The notes under the pieces are model-generated. The model saw nothing but the letters and a program-made list of their open reading frames with translations. It did not search any database and was not told the origin of the DNA. From NCBI GenBank assembly GCA_030765065.1, contig CM060985.1:6262001-6326000 (forward strand): 64,000 nt of DNA, in the 5' to 3' direction. Both the position numbers and the translations under genes were made by a program. Each line of letters begins with the position of its first letter. Position 1 is the first letter of the stretch. Below are positions 1-12,869 of this stretch, in pieces. The stretch comes from Deroplatys truncata (Eukaryota > Arthropoda > Insecta > Mantodea > Mantidae).

Positions 1-3000
1 CAGTAAGAATACTTTAGTTTGACACAGTTCCTTGTATAAGAATCAATGAAAACACTTAATATTGTAAATAGTCCAGTAAGAATACTGTAGTTTGTCACAG
101 TTCCTTGTATAAGAATCAATGAAAATACTTAATATTGTAAATAGTCCAGTAAGAATACTGTAGTTTGACACAGTTCCTTGTATAAGAATCAATGAAAATA
201 CATAATATTGTAAATAGTCCAGTAAGAATACTGTAGTTTGACACAGTTCCTTGTATAAGAACCAATGAAAATACTTATAATTGTAAATAGTCCAGTAAAA
301 ATACTGTAGTTTGACACAGTTCCTTGTATAAGAATCAATGAAAATACTTATAATTGTAAATAGTCCAGTAAGAATACTGTAGTTTGACACAGTTCCTTGT
401 ATAAGAATCAATGAAAATACTTATAATTGTAAATAGTCCAGTAGGAATACTGTAGTTTGACACAGTTCCTTGTATAAGAATCAATGAAAATACTTATAAT
501 TGTAAATAGTCCAGTAAGAATACTGTAGTTTGACACAGTTCCTTGTATAAGAATCAATGAAAATACTTATAATTGTAAATAGTCCAGTAAGAATACTGTA
601 GTTTGACACAGTTCCTTGTATAAGAACCAATGAAAATACTTATACTTGTAAATAGTCCAGTAAGAATACTGTAGTTTGACACAGTTCCTTGTATAAGAAC
701 CAATGAAAATACATTATATTGTAAATAGTCCAGTAAGAATACTGTAGTTTGACGTAGTTGCTTGTATAAGAACCAATGAAAATACTTATACTTGTAAATA
801 GTCCAGTAAGAATACTGTAGTTTGACACAGTTCCTTGTATAAGAACCAATGAAAATACATTATATTGTAAATAGTCCAGTAAGAATACTGTAGTTTGACG
901 TAGTTGCTTGTATAAGAACCAATGAAAAACTTATACTTGTAAATAGTCCAGTAAGAATACTGTAGTTTGACACAGTTCCTTGTATAAGAACCAATGAAAA
1001 TACATTATATTGTAAATAGTCCAGTAAGAATACTGTAGTTTGACACAGTTGCTTGTATAAGAACCAATGAAAATACTTAATATTGTAAATAGTCCAGTAA
1101 GAATACTGTAGTTTGACACAGTTCCTTGTATAAGAACCAATGAAAATACTTAATATTGTAAATAGTCCAGTAAGAATACTGTAGTTTGATATAGTTCCTT
1201 GTATAAGAACCAATGAAAATACTTAATATTGTAAATAGTCCAGTAAGAATACTGTAGTTTGACACAGTTGCTTGTATAAGAACCAATGAAAATACTTAAT
1301 ATTGTAAATAGTCCAGTAAGAATACTGTAGTTTGATATAGTTCCTTGTATAAGAACCAATGAAAATACATTATATTGTAAATTGTCCAGTAAGAATACTG
1401 TAGTTTGACACAGTTGCTTGTATAAGAACCAATGAAAATACTTAATATTGTAAATAGTCCAGTAAGAATACTGTAGTTTGATATAGTTCCTTGTATAAGA
1501 ACCAATGAAAATACTTAATATTGTAAATAGTCCAGTAAGAATACTGTAGTTTGACACAGTTGCTTTTATAAGAATCAATGAAAATACTTATAATTGTAAA
1601 TAGTCCAGTAAGAATACTGTAGTTTGACACAGTTCCTTGTATAAGAATCAATGAAAATACATACTATTGTAAATAGTCCAGTAAGAATACTGTAGTTTGA
1701 CGTAGTTGCTTGTATAAGAACCAATGAAAATATTATAATTGTAAATAGTCCAGTAAGAATACTGTAGTTTGACACAGTTCCTTGTATAAGAGTCAATGAA
1801 AATACATACTATTGTAAATAGTCCAGTAAGAATACTGTAGTTTGACACGGTTCCTTGTATAAGAACCAATGAAAATATTATAATTGTAAATAGTCCAGTA
1901 AGAATACTGTAGTTTGACACAGTTCCTTGTATAAGAGTCAATGAAAATACATACTATTGTAAATAGTCCAGTAAGAATACTGTAGTTTGACACAGTTCCT
2001 TGTATAAGAACCAATGAAAATATTATAATCGTAAATAGTCCAGTAAGAATACTGTAGTTTGACACAGTTCCTTGTATAAGAGTCAATGAAAATACTTATA
2101 ATTGTAAATACTCCAGTAAGAATACTGTAGTTTGACACAGTTCCTTGTATAAGAACCAATGAAAATACTTATAATTGTAAATAGTCCAGTAAGAATACTG
2201 TAGTTTGACACAGTTCCTTGTATAAGAATCAATGAAAATACATACTATTGTAAATAGTCCAGTAAGAATACTGTAGTTTGACACAGTTCCTTGTATAAGA
2301 ACCAATGAAAATACTTATAATTGTAAATAGTCCAGTAAGAATACTGTAGTTTGACACAGTTCCTTGTATAAGAACCAATGAAAATACTTATACTTGTAAA
2401 TAGTCCAGTAAGAAAACTGTAGTTTGACACAGTTCCTTGTATAAAAAACAATGAAAATACTTATATTTGTAAATAGTCCACTAAGAATACTGTAGTTTGA
2501 CACAGTTCCTTGTATAAGAAACAATGAAAATACTTATAATTGTAAATAGTCCAGTAAGAATACTGTAGTTTGACACAGTTCCTTGTATAAGAATCAATGA
2601 AAATACTTAATATTGTAAATAGTCCAGTAAGAATACTATAGTTTGACACAGTTCCTTGTATAAGAAACAATGAAAATACTTATAATTGTAAATAGTCTAG
2701 TAAGAATACTGTAGTTTGACATAGTTCCTTGTATAAGAACCAATGAAAATACTTATAATTGTAAATAGTCCAGTAAGAATACTGTAGTTTGACACGGTTC
2801 CCTTTATAAGAACCAATGAAAATACTTATACTTGTAAATAGTCCAGTAAGAATAATGTAGTTTGACACGGTTCCTTGTATAAGAATCAAAGAAAATACTT
2901 ATAATTGTAAATAGTTCAGTAAGAATTCTGTAGTTTGACAGAGTTCCTTGTATAAGAACCAATGAAAATACTTATAATTGTAAATAGTCTAGTAAGAATA

Positions 3001-5452
3001 CTGTAGTTTGACATATTTCCTTGTATAAGAACCAATGAAAATACTTATAATTGTAAATAGTCCAGTAAGAATACTGTAGTTTGACACGGTTCCCTTTATA
3101 AGAACCAATGAAAATACTTATACTTGTAAATAGTCCAGTAAGAATAATGTAGTTTGACACGGTTCCTTGTATAAGAATCAAAGAAAATACTTATAATTGT
3201 AAATAGTCCAGTAAGAATACTGTAGTTTGACACAGTTCCTTGTATAAGAACCAATGAAAATACTTAATATTGTAAATAGTCCAGTAAGAATACTGTAGTT
3301 TGATATAGTTCCTTGTATAAGAACCAATGAAAATACTTAATATTGTAAATAGTCCAGTAAGAATATTGTAGTTTGACACAGTTGCTTGTATAAGAACCAA
3401 TGAAAATACTTATAATTGTAAATAGTCCAGTAAGAATACTGTAGTTTGACACAGTTCCTTGTATAAGAACCAATGAAAATACTTATACTTGTAAATAGTC
3501 CAGTAAGAATACTGTAGTTTGACACAGTTCCTTGTATAAGAACCAATGAAAATACATTATATTGTAAATAGTCCAGTAAGAATACTGTAGTTTGACGTAG
3601 TTGCTTGTATAAGAACCAATGAAAATACTTATACTTGTAAATAGTCCAGTAAGAATACTGTAGTTTGACACAGTTGCTTTTATAAGAATCAATGAAAATA
3701 CTTATAATTGTAAATAGTCCAGTAAGAATACTGTAGTTTGACACAGTTCCTTGTATAAGAATCAATGAAAATACATACTATTGTAAATAGTCCAGTAAGA
3801 ATACTGTAGTTTGACGTAGTTGCTTGTATAAGAACCAATGAAAATATTATAATTGTAAATAGTCCAGTAAGAATACTGTAGTTTGACACAGTTCCTTGTA
3901 TAAGAGTCAATGAAAATACATACTATTGTAAATAGTCCAGTAAGAATACTGTAGTTTGACACGGTTCCTTGTATAAGAACCAATGAAAATATTATAATTG
4001 TAAATAGTCCAGTAAGAATACTGTAGTTTGACACAGTTCCTTGTATAAGAGTCAATGAAAATACATACTATTGTAAATAGTCCAGTAAGAATACTGTAGT
4101 TTGACACAGTTCCTTGTATAAGAACCAATGAAAATATTATAATTGTAAATAGTCCAGTAAGAATACTGTAGTTTGACACAGTTCCTTGTATAAGAGTCAA
4201 TGAAAATACTTATAATTGTAAATACTCCAGTAAGAATACTGTAGTTTGACACAGTTCCTTGTATAAGAACCAATGAAAATACTTATAATTGTAAATAGTC
4301 CAGTAAGAATACTGTAGTTTGACACAGTTCCTTGTATAAGAATCAATGAAAATACTTATAATTGTAAATAGTCCAGTAAGAATACTGTAGTTTGACACAG
4401 TTCCTTGTATAAGAACCAATGAAAATACTTATACTTGTAAATAGTCCAGTAAGAATACTGTAGTTTGACACAGTTCCTTGTATAAAAAACAATGAAAATA
4501 CTTATATTTGTAAATAGTCCACTAAGAATACTGTAGTTTGACACAGTTCCTTGTATAAGAAACAATGAAAATACTTATAATTGTAAATAGTCCAGTAAGA
4601 ATACTGTAGTTTGACACAGTTCCTTGTATAAGAATCAATGAAAATACTTAATATTGTAAATAGTCCAGTAAGAATACTATAGTTTGACACAGTTCCTTGT
4701 ATAAGAAACAATGAAAATACTTATAATTGTAAATAGTCTAGTAAGAATACTGTAGTTTGACATAGTTCCTTGTATAAGAACCAATGAAAATACTTATAAT
4801 TGTAAATAGTCCAGTAAGAATACTGTAGTTTGACACGGTTCCCTTTATAAGAACCAATGAAAATACTTATACTTGTAAATAGTCCAGTAAGAATAATGTA
4901 GTTTGACACGGTTCCTTGTATAAGAATCAAAGAAAATACTTATAATTGTAAATAGTTCAGTAAGAATTCTGTAGTTTGACAGAGTTCCTTGTATAAGAAC
5001 CAATGAAAATACTTATAATTGTAAATAGTCCAGAAAGAATACTGTAGTTTGACACAGTTCCTTGTATAAGAAACAATGAAAATACTTTTAATTGTAAATA
5101 GTCCAGTAAGAATACTGTAGTTTGACACAGTTCCTTGTATAAGAAACAATGAAAATACTTATAATTTTAAATAGTCCAGTAAGAATAGCGTAGTTTGACA
5201 CAGTTCCTTGTATAAGAACCAATGAAAATACATAATATTGTAAATATTCCAGTAAGAATACTGTAGTTTGACACAGTTCCTTGTATAAGAACCAATGAAA
5301 ATACATAATATTGTAAATAGTCCAGTAAGAATACTGTAGTTTGACACAGTTCCTTGTATAAGAGTCAATGAAATTACTTATAATTCTAAATAGTCCAGTA
5401 TGAATGCTGTAGTTTGACACACTTCCTTGTATAAGAAGCAATGTTAAGTACT
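1..5452. repeat. 73-bp minisatellite array (about 74 units)
   Basis: Head-to-tail units of 73 bp, with occasional 72-bp units. Each contains TAGTCCAGTAAGAATACTG, GTTTGACACAGTTCCTTG and CAATGAAAATAC. The array runs off the left edge of the window. Its right border is near 5,450, where the last degenerate units give way to single-copy AT-rich sequence. A block of about 1.3-1.4 kb from ~1,550 recurs about 2,114 bp downstream with the same sequence of unit variants, so the array has higher-order structure. The reading frames in it are artefacts: 73 is not a multiple of three, and the same 70-residue phrase appears in every frame. Confidence 0.98.
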
Positions 5453-5579
5453 AATTAAAACATATATTATTTATGGTAAAAAGGTAATGTTTTATCACCT
5501 AACAGCTTTCAGAATTCCAGACCTGTTCTTTTTGTAAAGAAAAGATGATCTATTTTGTAATATTGCATATAGGGATAAG

Positions 5580-6710
5580 TATTTATAAAATGAGAAATAG
5601 GAATGTGACGTTTTGCATTCACGTGATTTTCCCTTCTCACTCTTCTACACACTATTGTTACAAAAGCTATTTTTTGTATGTACTTCTTTTTAATACAGAA
5701 AAACTTTCCTTACAATAGCAAGAAATCAGTAGGCTAAATTGATTGTCGGATGTTTTTGAAGCGGGTCACTATATGATTCCCTGATCTTTGCATACCATGA
5801 AAAAGAAATCTGATGTGATACATTCGTATTAGTTTCTGTGCCCTCTGCCTCGTTTTAATCCTTTACAGAAATAGCTACATCACACAAAGAGAACAACGAT
5901 AGTGAAGTTTTTAAGAGTTGAAATTGATTTTTATTATTTATGGATGCTGTTTAACTGCTATTATTGGCCGTGAAACACCGTAAATTTTGCTTTGAGACCT
6001 CTTTATCAGACTTGAGGTTCTTTTGCGCGCCGTAAATCTACGACCACCGGCTTTACGTTCGTACGAAAGAAAGCCATGCTAAGTATTTTTACGCCCAAAA
6101 AAAAGAAGAAAAAATCGATTGGCCTCCGCTGGGTTTGAATCCGCGCCCTCGGGAATTTTAACAACTGGACACTATACGCTGCTTTAAAGTTCCATACTGT
6201 TTTCATGACAACTGAATGTTGGCAGGACTTCAAGAGAATGACCAAGTAATGAGCAATTTGAATGGATATCTCAGAGATGTATGTTTGTTGTACACTCCGT
6301 TTTCGTCTATCGCTTAACCTGTACTGTAATATGAGATGACACAAAATTCCTTCTGAATAAAGAGGACTTGAAAGGCTATTTCCAGAAAATTCAACATAAA
6401 CATTGTAAACATCTGTCATATATGGTATTTTAATGAAAATCTTTAGAGCCAGTTTTTAGAAGAGTTGTTTGGGTGGGAGCATTTTCTTGAAAATTTCCGT
6501 GTCGCATCTTTAGAACCGAAATACCAAGTTTGGTGTTTACCGACTTTTCCATTTTGATTTATGCTGTTCACACACGGACTTTTTTTAAAAAGGCTTTTTT
6601 TTCTGTTCAGCGATCTCATAACATGTATTTCCGGTGAAATCTCGGTAGGGAATTTTTGTGTGGAATGCAAGGTTATCTACCTACCATTGACGTGGTAAAT
6701 AAAGTAAAAA
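5580..6710 (+). repeat. Family A interspersed repeat, old copy with inserted sequence
   Basis: A degenerate forward copy of the repeat described at 8,783-9,629. It has a diverged CATTCACGTGATTTTC head, a second head near 5,808 (ATCTGATGTGATACATTC), and an end with GAAATCTCGGTAGGGAATTTTTG just before 6,700. The stretch ~6,010-6,180 is foreign to the repeat and interrupts it. Bases 5,453-5,580 before it hold nothing I recognise. Confidence 0.6.
6095..6175 (-). repeat. Possible tRNA-derived SINE fragment
   Basis: On the minus strand the segment contains GGATTCAAACC, close to a tRNA B-box, followed by a short stem-like GC-rich tail, inside material that interrupts a family A copy. No clear A-box, tail or target duplication is seen, so this is a weak call. 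Confidence 0.3.
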
Positions 6711-7640
6711 GGAATAGCAACTTCCCACTTGAAAAAGTGTAAGTATTTGAAAATAGCAAAGAATATCTCGGAAATGGTTAATGCCACAAAGATTGATTAA
6801 ACTAGTGCAGTTTATGAGCTACACAAGTCTTTCAGAAGGAACATTCAACATGTACATTACATTTGTCATGCAAATACCTTTAATTAGAGTCGTTACAGCA
6901 TTGTTGATTTGGTATTTAACCAGCTTTTCTTCTTCTTCTTCTTTTACTTTTTTGAGTGATGCTGTTTACAGACACGCACGCGCGTGCGGTTTCATGAACT
7001 CTCAGTTCGAACTTTGGCTGAAATTAACACTTGATGACCAGTAGGAGACAAACCGAACTTAAATTTTGAAATTAGAGTGTTTTAATACTTCTTTGGGGGC
7101 GCCCAGTGCAAAGTTTTTCGAGATTTTCAACAAATTTCGTTGTCTTAATTATTTAAAATAGGTGATCTCTGTGGGCATAAATTAAAATAACTGTAAGGAA
7201 AATAAAGTTCCGTATTTTAGACACAATTTTATGTGTAAAAAGTGTTTTGATGCTGTATAATTTGTTTTTTCCCCAAAATGTGTTTTACGGAAGTTGACAC
7301 CGAAAGTGTTTATAAAGACGAAACGTCACTGGTCACAGTGATTTGCGATCTAAATTTCTTCGCCAAGAGAGATTTGCATAATGTGTTGTGTGCTGATTTC
7401 ACGAGAAACCTTTCGCTGGTCCCGTCTCTTCGTTCTTCACAAGTGGCTGTTTGTGTAATTGTTAAGCCGTGACAAATTACCAGTAGAAAAATGTAAAGCT
7501 CTGTACAACACAAACATGATATTCCTGCTGTCACCGTTGCGATGCATCAGCACCTTCACATATCTTTCTCTACCCAGTATCGTTATGTTTATATAGCGTC
7601 TACAATCTGTTCTTACTACTTGACATTAATCGGGCGTAAG
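6711..7640 (+). repeat. Diverged family A fragments and anonymous sequence
   Basis: 6,720-6,900 contains recognisable family A phrases (AATATCTCGGAAATGGTTAA followed by a degenerate tail). From about 7,050 to 7,640 the sequence is AT-rich and not assignable. Short open frames exist on both strands at 7,278-7,534, but they overlap each other and have no recognisable domain, so I do not call them genes. Confidence 0.4.
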
Positions 7641-8025
7641 TCAAAACAGAAAAGTGCGTAAATACCAAGCTACACATGCATGGAAACATTTTCGTTATTT
7701 TTGATTTTGTCAAAAACAGCTGTTAACATTTCGATTATCATACCAAATGTTTAAGATATTTATCTTGAATTTTCGTAAAGTTCTCTTCGGTCTGTGTAAC
7801 CGTAAGGGGTAGACAAAGCATACATTTCCGAGATATTATGTATAATTTTTTCAAGTGGTAAGACGTTATTCGTGGTCATACAAAGAACATGAAATTTGAA
7901 ACCGATATAAAAATATGAACCTCACTGTATTGCCTTATACCTACAACAAAGTGAGAAATGGAGGTTAATAAAAAAGTATGGAAAAGAATAAGCTTTTGTA
8001 ACAATAGTTTGTAGAGAAACTCTGT
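7640..8025 (-). repeat. Family A repeat, reverse-oriented partial copy
   Basis: Reverse-strand phrases of the family are present: a decayed ATTTTGTCAAAAACAGC segment, then CATTTCCGAGATATTATG, ending with GTAGAGAAACTCTG, a decayed form of the terminal GTAGAGAAAGT. Confidence 0.5.
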
Positions 8026-8129
8026 CAATGCACATTTTTATTTCTCTCTTTATAGATGCTTACGCAATGTACAATAGAATAAAATTGAATCTTTTTTTTT
8101 TTCATTTTAAACTTCGAGTTTTTTCAAAT

Positions 8130-8425
8130 TCTTTTTTCCAGCACATCGTTTCATTGAAAATGTTCGTTCCGAAAAACCAAACAATTAAAATTCTTGTGTG
8201 TGTGTGTGTTGAGAATAATTTTAAAGCGGAAATGTGTTACATTCACATGAGTTTCTCTGCACACTCTTGTACACGATGAACGTTCACAGAAATAGTTTCG
8301 CAAGGTTCTGAAATAGCCATAGTCAAATGTTTAAAATCGGACTTTGTATTCCATACTAGTTTCTTGACGTCACAATTGAATGTTGACAGTCAAAGCAATA
8401 ACAAAGTATATCCCTAAAATGGCTG
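8130..8425 (+). repeat. Family A repeat, forward head fragment
   Basis: Contains TTCACATGAGTTTCTCTGC and the following unit-specific phrases in the forward order of the family, ending at a CA microsatellite. Confidence 0.5.
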
Positions 8426-8428
8426 AAG

Positions 8429-8430
<2 letters not shown>

Positions 8431-8479
<49 letters not shown>
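8431..8479. repeat. (CA)n microsatellite
   Basis: An uninterrupted run of about 24 CA dinucleotides, lying directly between two family A head fragments. Confidence 0.97.
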
Positions 8480-8483
<4 letters not shown>

Positions 8484-8755
8484 CTGATGTGTTACACTCA
8501 CATAACTTTCTCTACTCTTGTACAAACTATTTTTACAAACGCTTATTCTCCATCTACTTCATCTTAATCGAGATAAACATTTGCAGACTCTATCTTATTG
8601 CTAATTTTCTTGTAGATGTAATAGGATAATATATTTGCAAAGGCAATATAGAAATACAGTAGCCTTTAAGCACATACATATCTCTTAATAGCTGGTTGCT
8701 AGGTGCAGCACCATTCCCTTTCCCACAGATTAATACTCTGCATATCCAAGACAAA
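8480..8755 (+). repeat. Family A repeat, truncated copy
   Basis: Begins with ATCTGATGTGTTACACTCAC and ACTTTCTCTAC but stops after the head. It is followed at once by a complete copy with the same head. Confidence 0.7.
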
Positions 8756-8782
8756 AAAAATCTGATGTGTTACACTCACATG

Positions 8783-9629
8783 ACTTTCTCTACTCTTGTA
8801 CAATCTAATTTTACAAACGCCTATTCTCCATATGCTTCATGTTAATCGAGATATCGAGATGTCAATCTTATTTGTAATTTTCTTGTAGATGCAAGGGGAA
8901 TATGGTAGGTTTTAAGCGATAGTCAAATATTTTATCGCTGGTTGCTATGTGGCGCATTTCATTCTCTTTGCATGTCCAGGACATAAAAAAAATGAATAAC
9001 GAATTTGAGAAAAAGTATAAGTATTGGAAAATTTAAGGAAATAACAAGCAATATCTCGAAAATGGTTCACTCAACAAAAAAATGTATATGACATAAGTTG
9101 TGTATTTTAACGCGATCTACATTTTTTGTGAAGTAAAATTCTGTCTATCTCTTACGGTTTACCAGTTATGCAAAAGTCGTTCACAATAAAGAATACTTTT
9201 GGAGACATTCCCAGAAAATTCGAGATATACATTTCATTTCTCATGACATTGTCTTAAACATATGATATTTTCATCAAAATCGTTAGAGCCATTTTTGAGA
9301 AAATTAAAATTTTCGAAAAATGTTCCATGTAAAGGGTAGTCTGGGGTGGGGGGATTTTCTTGAAAACCTTCGTGTCGCATCTCTGGAAGATACTGAACCT
9401 AAATACCAAGTTTGGTGTTTATCCATCTGTTCGTTTTTGAGTTATGCTGTTCACAGACACACAGACACACACACAGACACACACACAGACACACACACGG
9501 ACATGTTTCCAAAAATGCTTTTTTTGGATTCAGGAGGTCTCAAAACATGTATTTCCGGTGAAATCTCGGTATCGAATTTTTGGGTGGAATGCAATACTTC
9601 CCCTACTTACTATACGTAGTAGAGAAAGT
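8783..9629 (+). repeat. Family A interspersed repeat, best complete copy (847 bp)
   Basis: This copy defines the family. It starts with ACTTTCTCTAC (8,783) and ends with GTAGAGAAAGT (9,629), which are perfect 11-bp inverted termini. Internal landmarks in order are GCGATCTACATTTTTTG, a segment with GTTTACCAGTTATGCAAAAG, CATTCCCAGAAAATTCGAG, TGGGGTGGGGGGATTTTC, a CA/CAGA-rich microsatellite (~9,456-9,500), and GAAATCTCGGTATCGAAT. It has no coding capacity. The structure fits a short non-autonomous DNA transposon (MITE-like). A target duplication was not established, because many copies sit in tandem or nested. Confidence 0.75.
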
Positions 9630-10264
9630 AAAAATGAATAACGAATTCCCATTTGAGAAAATATTGAAAAATTTAAGGGAATAACAAGTAATATCTCGAA
9701 AATGGTTCACTCAACAAAAACAATGTATATGACATAAATTGTGTATTTTAACGCGATCTACATTTTTCGTGTAGTGAAATTTTGTCTATCTCTTATGGTT
9801 TACCAGTTATGCAAAAGTCTTTCACAATGAAGAATACTTTTGGAGACATTCCCAGAATATTCAAGATATACATTTTATTTGTCATAAAAATATCTTAAAC
9901 ATATGATATTTTAATCAAAATCGTTACAGCCATTTTTGAGAAAATTAAACTTTTCGAAAAATGTTCCATGTAAAGGGTAATCTGGGGTGGGGGGATTTTC
10001 TTGAAAACCTTTGTGTCGCATCTCTGGAAGATACTGAACCTAAATACCAAGTTTGGTGTTTATCCGACTGTTCGTTTCTGAGTTATGCTGTTCACAGACA
10101 GACATACACACACACACACAGACACACACACGGACATGTTTCCAAAAATGCTTTTTTTGGATTCAGGGGGTCTCAAAACATGTATTTCCGGTGAAATCTC
10201 GGTATCGAATTTTTGGGTGGAATACATTACTTCCGCTACTTACTATACGTAGTAGAGAAAGTAA
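9630..10264 (+). repeat. Family A repeat, head-truncated copy
   Basis: Directly follows the complete copy and repeats its 3' three-quarters at roughly 95 percent identity by eye. It ends in the same GTAGAGAAAGT and has its own CA-rich microsatellite at about 10,100. This is a partial tandem duplication of the preceding copy. Confidence 0.8.
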
Positions 10265-10660
10265 AAAGGATAGTTATTTGGATTTTAAAGAGATGCACAT
10301 TTTGTGTGCAGTTTTATCTATCTCTGCTGGTTTACCAATTATAAAAGTCTTACAGAATGACGTGGCCACTGCTACAAAATTAGAGATAAGGAATTATTAG
10401 AGCGATTTTTGACAAAATCGTGAATAAACATCATTTGTAAATGATACTTTGGGTTGGGCAAATTTTCTTGCAAATCCCCGTGTCTCATTTTTGGAACTTA
10501 AATACTAACTTTGGTATTTATCCAACACTTTGTTTTTTGAGTTATGCTGTTCACATACAGGAACCCTTTTTAATTTTGGAGGGATTCTGAGCACTTCAAA
10601 ACATGTGAATGTTTCACTGGAACGCAATAGGTAGAAGCTCTGCTTGGTAGAGAAAGTCGT
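10265..10660 (+). repeat. Family A repeat, third head-truncated copy
   Basis: More diverged. It keeps TTGGGTTGGGCAAATTTTC, GAGTTATGCTGTTCACA and a terminal TAGAGAAAGTCG. Confidence 0.6.
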
Positions 10661-11390
10661 ATGAATATAACACAAGCCACCTTCATTCTGACTGAATTTA
10701 ATCTAGCTGATAAAACACAATCGTGTTAGATTTAAACATACGATTGTCTGGCTAACACAGATTAACACTTTTTGAAAACACTTAAGTATTGTCTCAGCCT
10801 GCTATTTACTCTTCGTATAACGAAATAAAATCTGTACTTTTCAGTTGTTTATCGTATCCGTTAGAAAATTTAGCTTGTGATACGAATATCGCCATCCGTT
10901 TTGTTTTGAAGAGTTTGATAAAGCAGACATGTTGACGATATTTTTCCTGTTGCTTACCTATGTTGGGTAAAGCAATGTCCATCCAAAAATTCGACATCGG
11001 ATTTTGCCCGTAATGCATGTTTTAAGATGCCCTAAAAGAGCATTGTTTGGAAAAAAACGCGAGAGAGAACGCAAACACTAAATAATCTATAAACAGTAGA
11101 TTTCCAGCATTTTACAACGATATTAGCCAACAGTTTTGACTAACTCCCACCCCGAAACCCCCAAATTCATTTAAATCAAAAATATTCCTTTCTCAAAAGT
11201 AGATCTAACGATTTTAATTAAAATATCAAATGTTTGAGACATGGATTTTCATTGGTTGTTATTGGGAAGATACGGGACATAAAATAGGAAATATGCACAA
11301 CTCATTAAAATTGCTATTTCGGTCAAATAACTTAGTTCGTTTCAATTTTTCCAATATTTTAAGCAAAGAAGTTTTAAAATCGTATCGCTC
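10661..11390. other. Anonymous AT-rich sequence with faint family A traces
   Basis: No supported gene or RNA was seen. From ~11,200 weak family A phrases appear (AATTAAAATATCAAATGTTT). Short open frames here lack domain signatures. Confidence 0.4.
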
Positions 11391-11404
11391 TTATGTTTCT
11401 CATC

Positions 11405-11580
11405 AGGCTGTGCACCGACACGAGGGGCCGAGCCGAAGTCGTTAAGGCATGGACTCGTGAGCTGAAGGTCTTCCTGACAAGTTACGTGCGTCACCAGCAT
11501 ATCGCCTGTAGTACGAAAGGGCTTGAAATATCAGGCTATGCGCCTGCCACCGCGGTCTTGGTATCCATAACAATAAATTG
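11405..11580 (+). repeat. Degenerate tRNA-derived SINE-like insertion
   Basis: A GC-rich island in AT-rich repeat. GGGGCCGAGCCGAAGTCGTT followed by AAGGCATGGACTCGTGAGCT resembles the D-arm/A-box and anticodon arm of a tRNA. The B-box region is decayed. It ends in an A-rich CATAACAATAAATTGAAA tail. This is inference from shape, not a family match. Confidence 0.4.
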
Positions 11581-11584
11581 AAAC

Positions 11585-12245
11585 CATTTGTGGTGAATAT
11601 TTATCACATGATCTTCTCAAACCACAAATGCTTATTTATCTAGTTCATCTTAATCGAGAAATAATTTCATTGTAGTTACAAGGAGAGACTGAAGTGATAA
11701 TGAAATGTTTAAAAAGCGGGTCGCTATGCGCTGGCTTCAAAATTCCATTCTTTGCATGACCACCAGAAACAATTGTATAGCGACAGCGCTTTTGATAAAA
11801 TATTGACAAATTAAAAGCCATGACAAGCTATATCTCGGAAATGTCTGATGAAACGAAAAACGGTTATTTGGAATAAATTGTGTGTTTTAGAGTTTTACAT
11901 TTTTCTGGTTAGTAAGTTTTTGTCTACCTCTTATGGTTTATGAGTTACAAACTTAACTTCAGGGACTGTTCCCAGAAAATTCAAGACATTTTATGTCATG
12001 TATATGGTGTATTTTAATAAAAATCATTACAATCATTTTTGATGGAATAAAAAATAACGAACAATTTTTTTTATGTAAAGGATAGTTTTCGAGGGGAAAT
12101 GTTCTTAAAAATCTTTGTGTCACATTTTCGATAGGTTCTGAACCAGTTTTCTATGCACACACACACACACACGTTTATTTTTTTTAATTCTGTGGACTCC
12201 AAGAACTATATTTGCGATATCGAATCTTCGCTTAGAATACGCGGT
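11585..12245 (+). repeat. Family A repeat, diverged forward copy
   Basis: Ordered family phrases include CAAGCTATATCTCGGAAATG, GTTTATGAGTTACA and CCCAGAAAATTCAAGACA. A short CA run is present near 12,160. Confidence 0.55.
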
Positions 12246-12497
12246 AGAGTATTTAACAAGGTGTTGCATACGGAGCAGGTATGAAAATGAATAAACGCAG
12301 TCTGTCTGTTGCCAAGTCCACGTGACAGCCTAAGATGGACGGTACAATAGGAAACTCTAAGGCCGCGATATCACTCCAGAAGCTAAAGCACAATAAATAA
12401 ATGTGACGTAAAGGGGTATTACTATTGCAACGATGGCAGTGAGACACAGAAATGGCGACCACATGATAAAGTAAACGACAATATTAGTGGTACTTAC

Positions 12498-12585
12498 TGG
12501 ACGGGACGGGACGATGAAACGACCCCGACGTGTTCAGGATGCAGACTGCCAGCAGGTCGCCGGGCTGGTCCACGCTATACAGCAT
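12498..12585 (-). CDS. Candidate host exon (unidentified gene)
   Basis: On the minus strand an ATG at 12,585 opens 29 codons plus one base. They end exactly at a consensus splice donor, CCA|GTAAGTA, with the intron beginning at 12,497. The frame reads MLYSVDQPGDLLAVCILN and continues to 29 residues. Its GC-rich codons stand out sharply from the AT-rich repeats on both sides, which is what first suggests coding. There is no in-frame ATG between an upstream stop and this one, so it could be a first coding exon. I do not recognise the protein family, and no second exon is identifiable in the window. It could instead be a chance frame within a GC-rich repeat fragment. Confidence 0.3.
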
Positions 12586-12869
12586 CCCTCCCTTCCGTCA
12601 CATGCGCGCGACGATCACAGCACACATTTCATTTTACCTATGTACCAATTCTTTACATTTTTTATCATTAAAACTTTTCTTGCAAAAAGTCAGATGTTAT
12701 CCTAAGCGTACACAAATATTGCAGAAAAATTATTAATTTTTGTACTCTCGAAAATTCTTCATTTTCAAAAGTTAATAATTTACTTCTCATTATTTAAGAA
12801 CTATTTCAACAAAGTGTATGATCATTTTCTTTAATGTGCATTTGAGAGCCTCAACAAAAGCTGTGAAAT

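Noticed and set aside
1-5452. CRISPR array
   Set aside because: Eukaryotic context, no unique spacers, no cas genes. Units are contiguous variants of one sequence, a minisatellite. The same applies to the other arrays.
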